Positions 6,010-8,332 of a DNA stretch of 8,332 bases are shown one piece after another. A program made the position numbers and the translations under genes. The notes beneath the pieces are model-generated. The model searched no databases and was not told the origin of the DNA. It was given only the letters and a program-made list of their open reading frames with translations. How positions within the stretch are numbered: position 1 is the stretch's first letter; each line of letters opens with the position of its first letter. Source of the DNA: Actinomycetota bacterium (lineage in GTDB: Bacteria > Actinomycetota > Actinomycetes > UBA12327). The stretch covers positions 1 to 8,332 of the forward strand of contig DPWC01000082.1 of assembly GCA_003529305.1 (NCBI GenBank), written 5' to 3'.

Positions 6010-7908
6010 ATGGGCCTGATCGATACGATCCGCGGCCCTCGTGATGTTCGGGACCTGACCGCAGATGAGCTCCGTCAGCTGTGTCGGGAGATCCGCGCAT
6101 TCCTTGTTGATGCAGTGTCAGCAACCGGTGGACATTTGGGTCCCAACCTCGGCGCGGTCGAACTAACGATCGCTTTACACCGGGCTTTTGATTCGCCGAC
6201 AGACGCCATTGTGTGGGACACCGGGCATCAGGCCTATGTGCACAAAATCCTCACCGGTCGCGCGCCTGGTTTTTCTTCGCTGCGATCGCGAGGTGGACTC
6301 AGCGGTTATCCCAGCCGCGCCGAATCGGAACACGATCTGGTGGAGAATTCGCATGCCTCTACCTCGCTGAGTTACGCCGATGGTCTGGCCAAGGCGTGGG
6401 AGTTAACGGGTGAGATTCACCGACGCCATGTGGTGGCGGTAATCGGTGACGGTGCGCTGACGGGCGGCATGGCGTGGGAGGCCCTGAACAACATCGCCGG
6501 TGCCAAGCATCGCCCCCTGGTGATCGTGGTCAATGACAACGAGCGGTCCTACGCCCCCACGATCGGAGGTCTGGCCGACCACTTGGCCACCTTGCGAACG
6601 ACCCGCGGCTATGAGCGTTTCTTGGATTGGGGTCGCGACATCTTGGAACTCACCAGGCCAGGGACTTTGATCTATGAGGCACTGCACGGCGTCAAGAAGG
6701 GCATCAAGGATGTCATCGCTCCGCAGGGAATGTTCGAAGACTTAGGGCTGAAGTACATCGGGCCCGTGGATGGTCACGATGTGGAGGCGATGGAAAAGGC
6801 GCTGACACTGGCCAAGGGTTATGGCGGTCCCGTGATCGTGCACGCGATAACGCGCAAGGGACACGGCTATGGCCCGGCCGAAGCCGATGAAGCCGATCGC
6901 TTTCACGGCATCGGGGTCATTGACCCGCTTACCGGACGATCAACAGTGGATGCGGCACCGACATGGACCTCCGTGTTCGCCGAGGAGATCGTTCAGATTG
7001 CCGACGAGCGCGCTGACATCGTGGCCATTACGGCCGCGATGCTTGGCCCCACGGGGTTGACAGCGCTGCAGCAGCGTTATCCGCACCGCGTGTTCGATGT
7101 GGGTATCGCCGAACAGCATGCGGTGACCTCAGCTACCGGCATGGCCATGGGGGGACTGCACCCGGTGGTGGCGGTATATGCGACTTTCCTCAACCGAGCC
7201 TTTGATCAGGTTCTCTTGGATGCTGCGCTGCACAACGCTGGTGTCACTTTTGTGCTGGATCGTGCCGGGATCACCGGTGATGACGGTGCGAGTCACAACG
7301 GCATGTGGGACTTGGCGATGCTGCAATCGGTGCCCGGTCTGCGCATCGCGGCCCCTCGAGATGGCATCACCTTGCGTCAGGAATTGCGCGAAGCCCTTGA
7401 TGTAGCGGACGCTCCCACGGTGGTTCGCTTCCCCAAGGGGGCATTGCCGGAGGACATCCCGGCGATCAGTCGGGAAGGCGAAGCCGATGTTCTTCGGCGC
7501 GGAAGTCCCACGGGCGTGCTGATCGTGGCGGTCGGTGCGATGGCTGGCTTGGGCCTGCAGGTGGCCGATGAACTTGACAAGGCGGGTGTGTCGGCGAGCG
7601 TGGTGGATCCTCGCTGGGTCAAGCCGGTCGATCCTGCGCTGGTGACCATGGCCCGGGCGAGCTCACTGGTGGTCACGATGGAGGACGGACTCAAAGTAGG
7701 TGGCGTCGGCGCCAGCGTGGCACAGGCCTTGCGAGAGGGCGGCAGTTCCGTGGCAGTACGACACCACGGCGTGCCCTTGGACTTCTTGTCGCATGGTCGC
7801 CGCGCAGAGGTGTTAGCCGATTGCGGGTTGACCGTGACGGCCGTGGTTCACGACACGCTGGCAGCTCTCGACGCTGCCGCGCTGTCGTCAGCTGCTGACG
7901 GGCACTGA
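6010..7908 (+). CDS. dxs: 1-deoxy-D-xylulose-5-phosphate synthase (MEP isoprenoid pathway)
   Basis: Condenses pyruvate with glyceraldehyde 3-phosphate to 1-deoxy-D-xylulose 5-phosphate, releasing CO2, in the first and usually flux-limiting step of the MEP pathway. The product also feeds thiamine and pyridoxal synthesis in many bacteria. It is a soluble, ThDP- and Mg-dependent homodimer. The 632 residues match the usual 620-650. Domain I has H42 in GGHLGPNLGAVELT, WDTGHQAYVHK (69-79), GGLSGYPSRAESEHD (95-109), the ThDP/Mg motif GDGALTGGMAWEALNN (146-161) and NDNERSYAP (175-183). GPVDGHD (251-257) follows. Domain II starts near 318 and has the catalytic glutamate E368 in GIAEQHA, R396 in TFLNRAFDQ, and DRAGITGDDGASHNGMWD (417-434) with H429. 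The C-terminal transketolase-like domain starts near 500. MGLIDTIRGPRD is the normal N-terminus. It probably has its own promoter in the gap upstream. Its last 21 bases overlap the convergent efeU. Confidence 0.98.
   Translation: MGLIDTIRGPRDVRDLTADELRQLCREIRAFLVDAVSATGGHLGPNLGAVELTIALHRAFDSPTDAIVWDTGHQAYVHKILTGRAPGFSSLRSRGGLSGYPSRAESEHDLVENSHASTSLSYADGLAKAWELTGEIHRRHVVAVIGDGALTGGMAWEALNNIAGAKHRPLVIVVNDNERSYAPTIGGLADHLATLRTTRGYERFLDWGRDILELTRPGTLIYEALHGVKKGIKDVIAPQGMFEDLGLKYIGPVDGHDVEAMEKALTLAKGYGGPVIVHAITRKGHGYGPAEADEADRFHGIGVIDPLTGRSTVDAAPTWTSVFAEEIVQIADERADIVAITAAMLGPTGLTALQQRYPHRVFDVGIAEQHAVTSATGMAMGGLHPVVAVYATFLNRAFDQVLLDAALHNAGVTFVLDRAGITGDDGASHNGMWDLAMLQSVPGLRIAAPRDGITLRQELREALDVADAPTVVRFPKGALPEDIPAISREGEADVLRRGSPTGVLIVAVGAMAGLGLQVADELDKAGVSASVVDPRWVKPVDPALVTMARASSLVVTMEDGLKVGGVGASVAQALREGGSSVAVRHHGVPLDFLSHGRRAEVLADCGLTVTAVVHDTLAALDAAALSSAADGH
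7886..7900. repeat. Inverted repeat inside the dxs/efeU convergent overlap
   Basis: CGTCAGC and GCTGACG are perfect 7-base arms around one T. The fold in RNA would be a 6-bp stem with a 3-base loop, and it can form from either strand's transcript. It spans the efeU stop codon and lies just before the dxs stop, where a shared bidirectional terminator would be placed. No T-run follows on either side, so the terminator role is tentative. Confidence 0.4.
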
Positions 7909-8332
7909 CTCCTCGGCCGACGCAGGGGCAGCGGCGCTGGCGCGGTGCGGCCGGAAATACAACACCGCCACGGGGATGGTGTAGCCCAGCCAAGCGAGTA
8001 CTTGCAGGACCGACGGCGCTGGGGTGAAACCGACGGCGCCCTTGAGCAGCGAGCCGTACCACGATTCCGGGGGAATGGTGCTCGAGACATCAAAGGCCAG
8101 GTTTTCTGCACCGGGCAGCCACCCCAGTTCTTGAAACTCGTGCACGGCATACATCAGCACGCCAGCAGCGACCAGGATCAAGAGCGCACCGGTCCACCGG
8201 AAGAAGTTGGCAAGGTTCAGCCGTAAGGATCCCTTGTACAGCAGATACCCCAAGGCCACGGCGGTCGCTAGACCGAGCAAGGCACCGAGCACGGGGGTGG
8301 CGGTACTCCCGGTCGCCTGCGCCGCTGACCAG
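7888..8332 (-). CDS. efeU: EfeU/FTR1-family iron permease, C-terminal part (5' end beyond the window)
   Basis: Inner-membrane permease of the EfeUOB-type system, which takes up iron with the help of EfeO and the haem peroxidase EfeB. About 148 C-terminal residues are visible. The frame is open to the window edge and reads W-S-A-A-Q-A-T-G-S-T before the GTG at 8292, so that GTG is internal. Three hydrophobic segments show: VLGALLGLATAVALGYLLY, then WTGALLILVAAGVLMYAV followed by HEFQELGWLPG, and LAWLGYTIPVAVLYF. The stretch 'AFDVSSTIPPESWYGSLLKGAVGFTPAPSVLQVLAWLGY' (described in two parts: AFDVSSTIPPESWYGSLLKG, then AVGFTPAPSVLQVLAWLGY) is characteristic of actinobacterial EfeU. Both iron-binding REGLE motifs lie upstream outside the window, the second probably only some 6-10 codons away. 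The tail is hydrophilic and Ala/Ser/Glu-rich. No efeO or efeB follows, because the next gene is convergent dxs. Confidence 0.9.
   Translation of the reverse strand, partial: WSAAQATGSTATPVLGALLGLATAVALGYLLYKGSLRLNLANFFRWTGALLILVAAGVLMYAVHEFQELGWLPGAENLAFDVSSTIPPESWYGSLLKGAVGFTPAPSVLQVLAWLGYTIPVAVLYFRPHRASAAAPASAEESVPVSS

Noticed and set aside
8290..8292. GTG at 8292 (minus strand) as the start of a short membrane protein
   Set aside because: Upstream codons in frame read WSAAQATGS, conserved EfeU sequence, so the gene continues beyond the window.
1..8332. CRISPR array, insertion sequence, phage, tRNA or defence island
   Set aside because: No spaced direct repeats, transposase motifs, terminal inverted repeats or cloverleaf-like sequences were seen. 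The window is about 97 % housekeeping coding sequence, and no gap exceeds 110 bases.

Overview
This window is a high-GC (about 60 % by eye), densely coded stretch of a bacterial chromosome, almost certainly from an actinobacterium. The protein motifs match actinobacterial versions of each family, for example 'ESEHDLVENSHAST' in DXS and 'GQPVSMLIPRVVGFKL' in aconitase. From memory, the gene order also recalls the neighbourhood of Mycobacterium tuberculosis Rv2690c-Rv2689c with dxs1 (Rv2682c), and the Streptomyces acnA/TRAM-methyltransferase/dxs region. TTA leucine codons occur freely in the permease and dxs genes, which argues against Streptomyces. I cannot name a genus.

Layout, left to right. 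Positions 1-1911 (+) hold most of an APC-superfamily permease with a C-terminal soluble domain, cut at its N-terminus by the window edge. It looks more like a KimA/YdaO-type potassium importer than an amino-acid permease. Its stop overlaps by 4 bases the GTG start of a TRAM-domain, [4Fe-4S]-type RNA (uracil-5-)methyltransferase (1908-3152, +). A 93-base gap with a 16-base perfect palindrome just before the ribosome binding site leads into aconitase acnA (3246-5903, +). A 106-base gap packed with small hairpins and one actinobacterial-looking -10 box leads into dxs (6010-7908, +). On the opposite strand, the C-terminal part of an EfeU/FTR1 iron permease (7888-8332, -) runs in from the right edge. 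It converges on dxs with a 21-base coding overlap that contains an inverted repeat.

The genes are housekeeping functions: ion uptake, RNA modification, the TCA cycle, isoprenoid precursor synthesis by the MEP pathway, and ferrous iron uptake. Iron is a loose common thread, since the methyltransferase and aconitase bind Fe-S clusters and EfeU imports iron, but nothing in the sequence proves co-regulation. I see no mobile element, CRISPR array, tRNA, rRNA, phage gene or defence system, and no convincing undescribed system. The points most worth a second look are the small intergenic structures, the probable misnaming of the permease, and the convergent dxs/efeU overlap.
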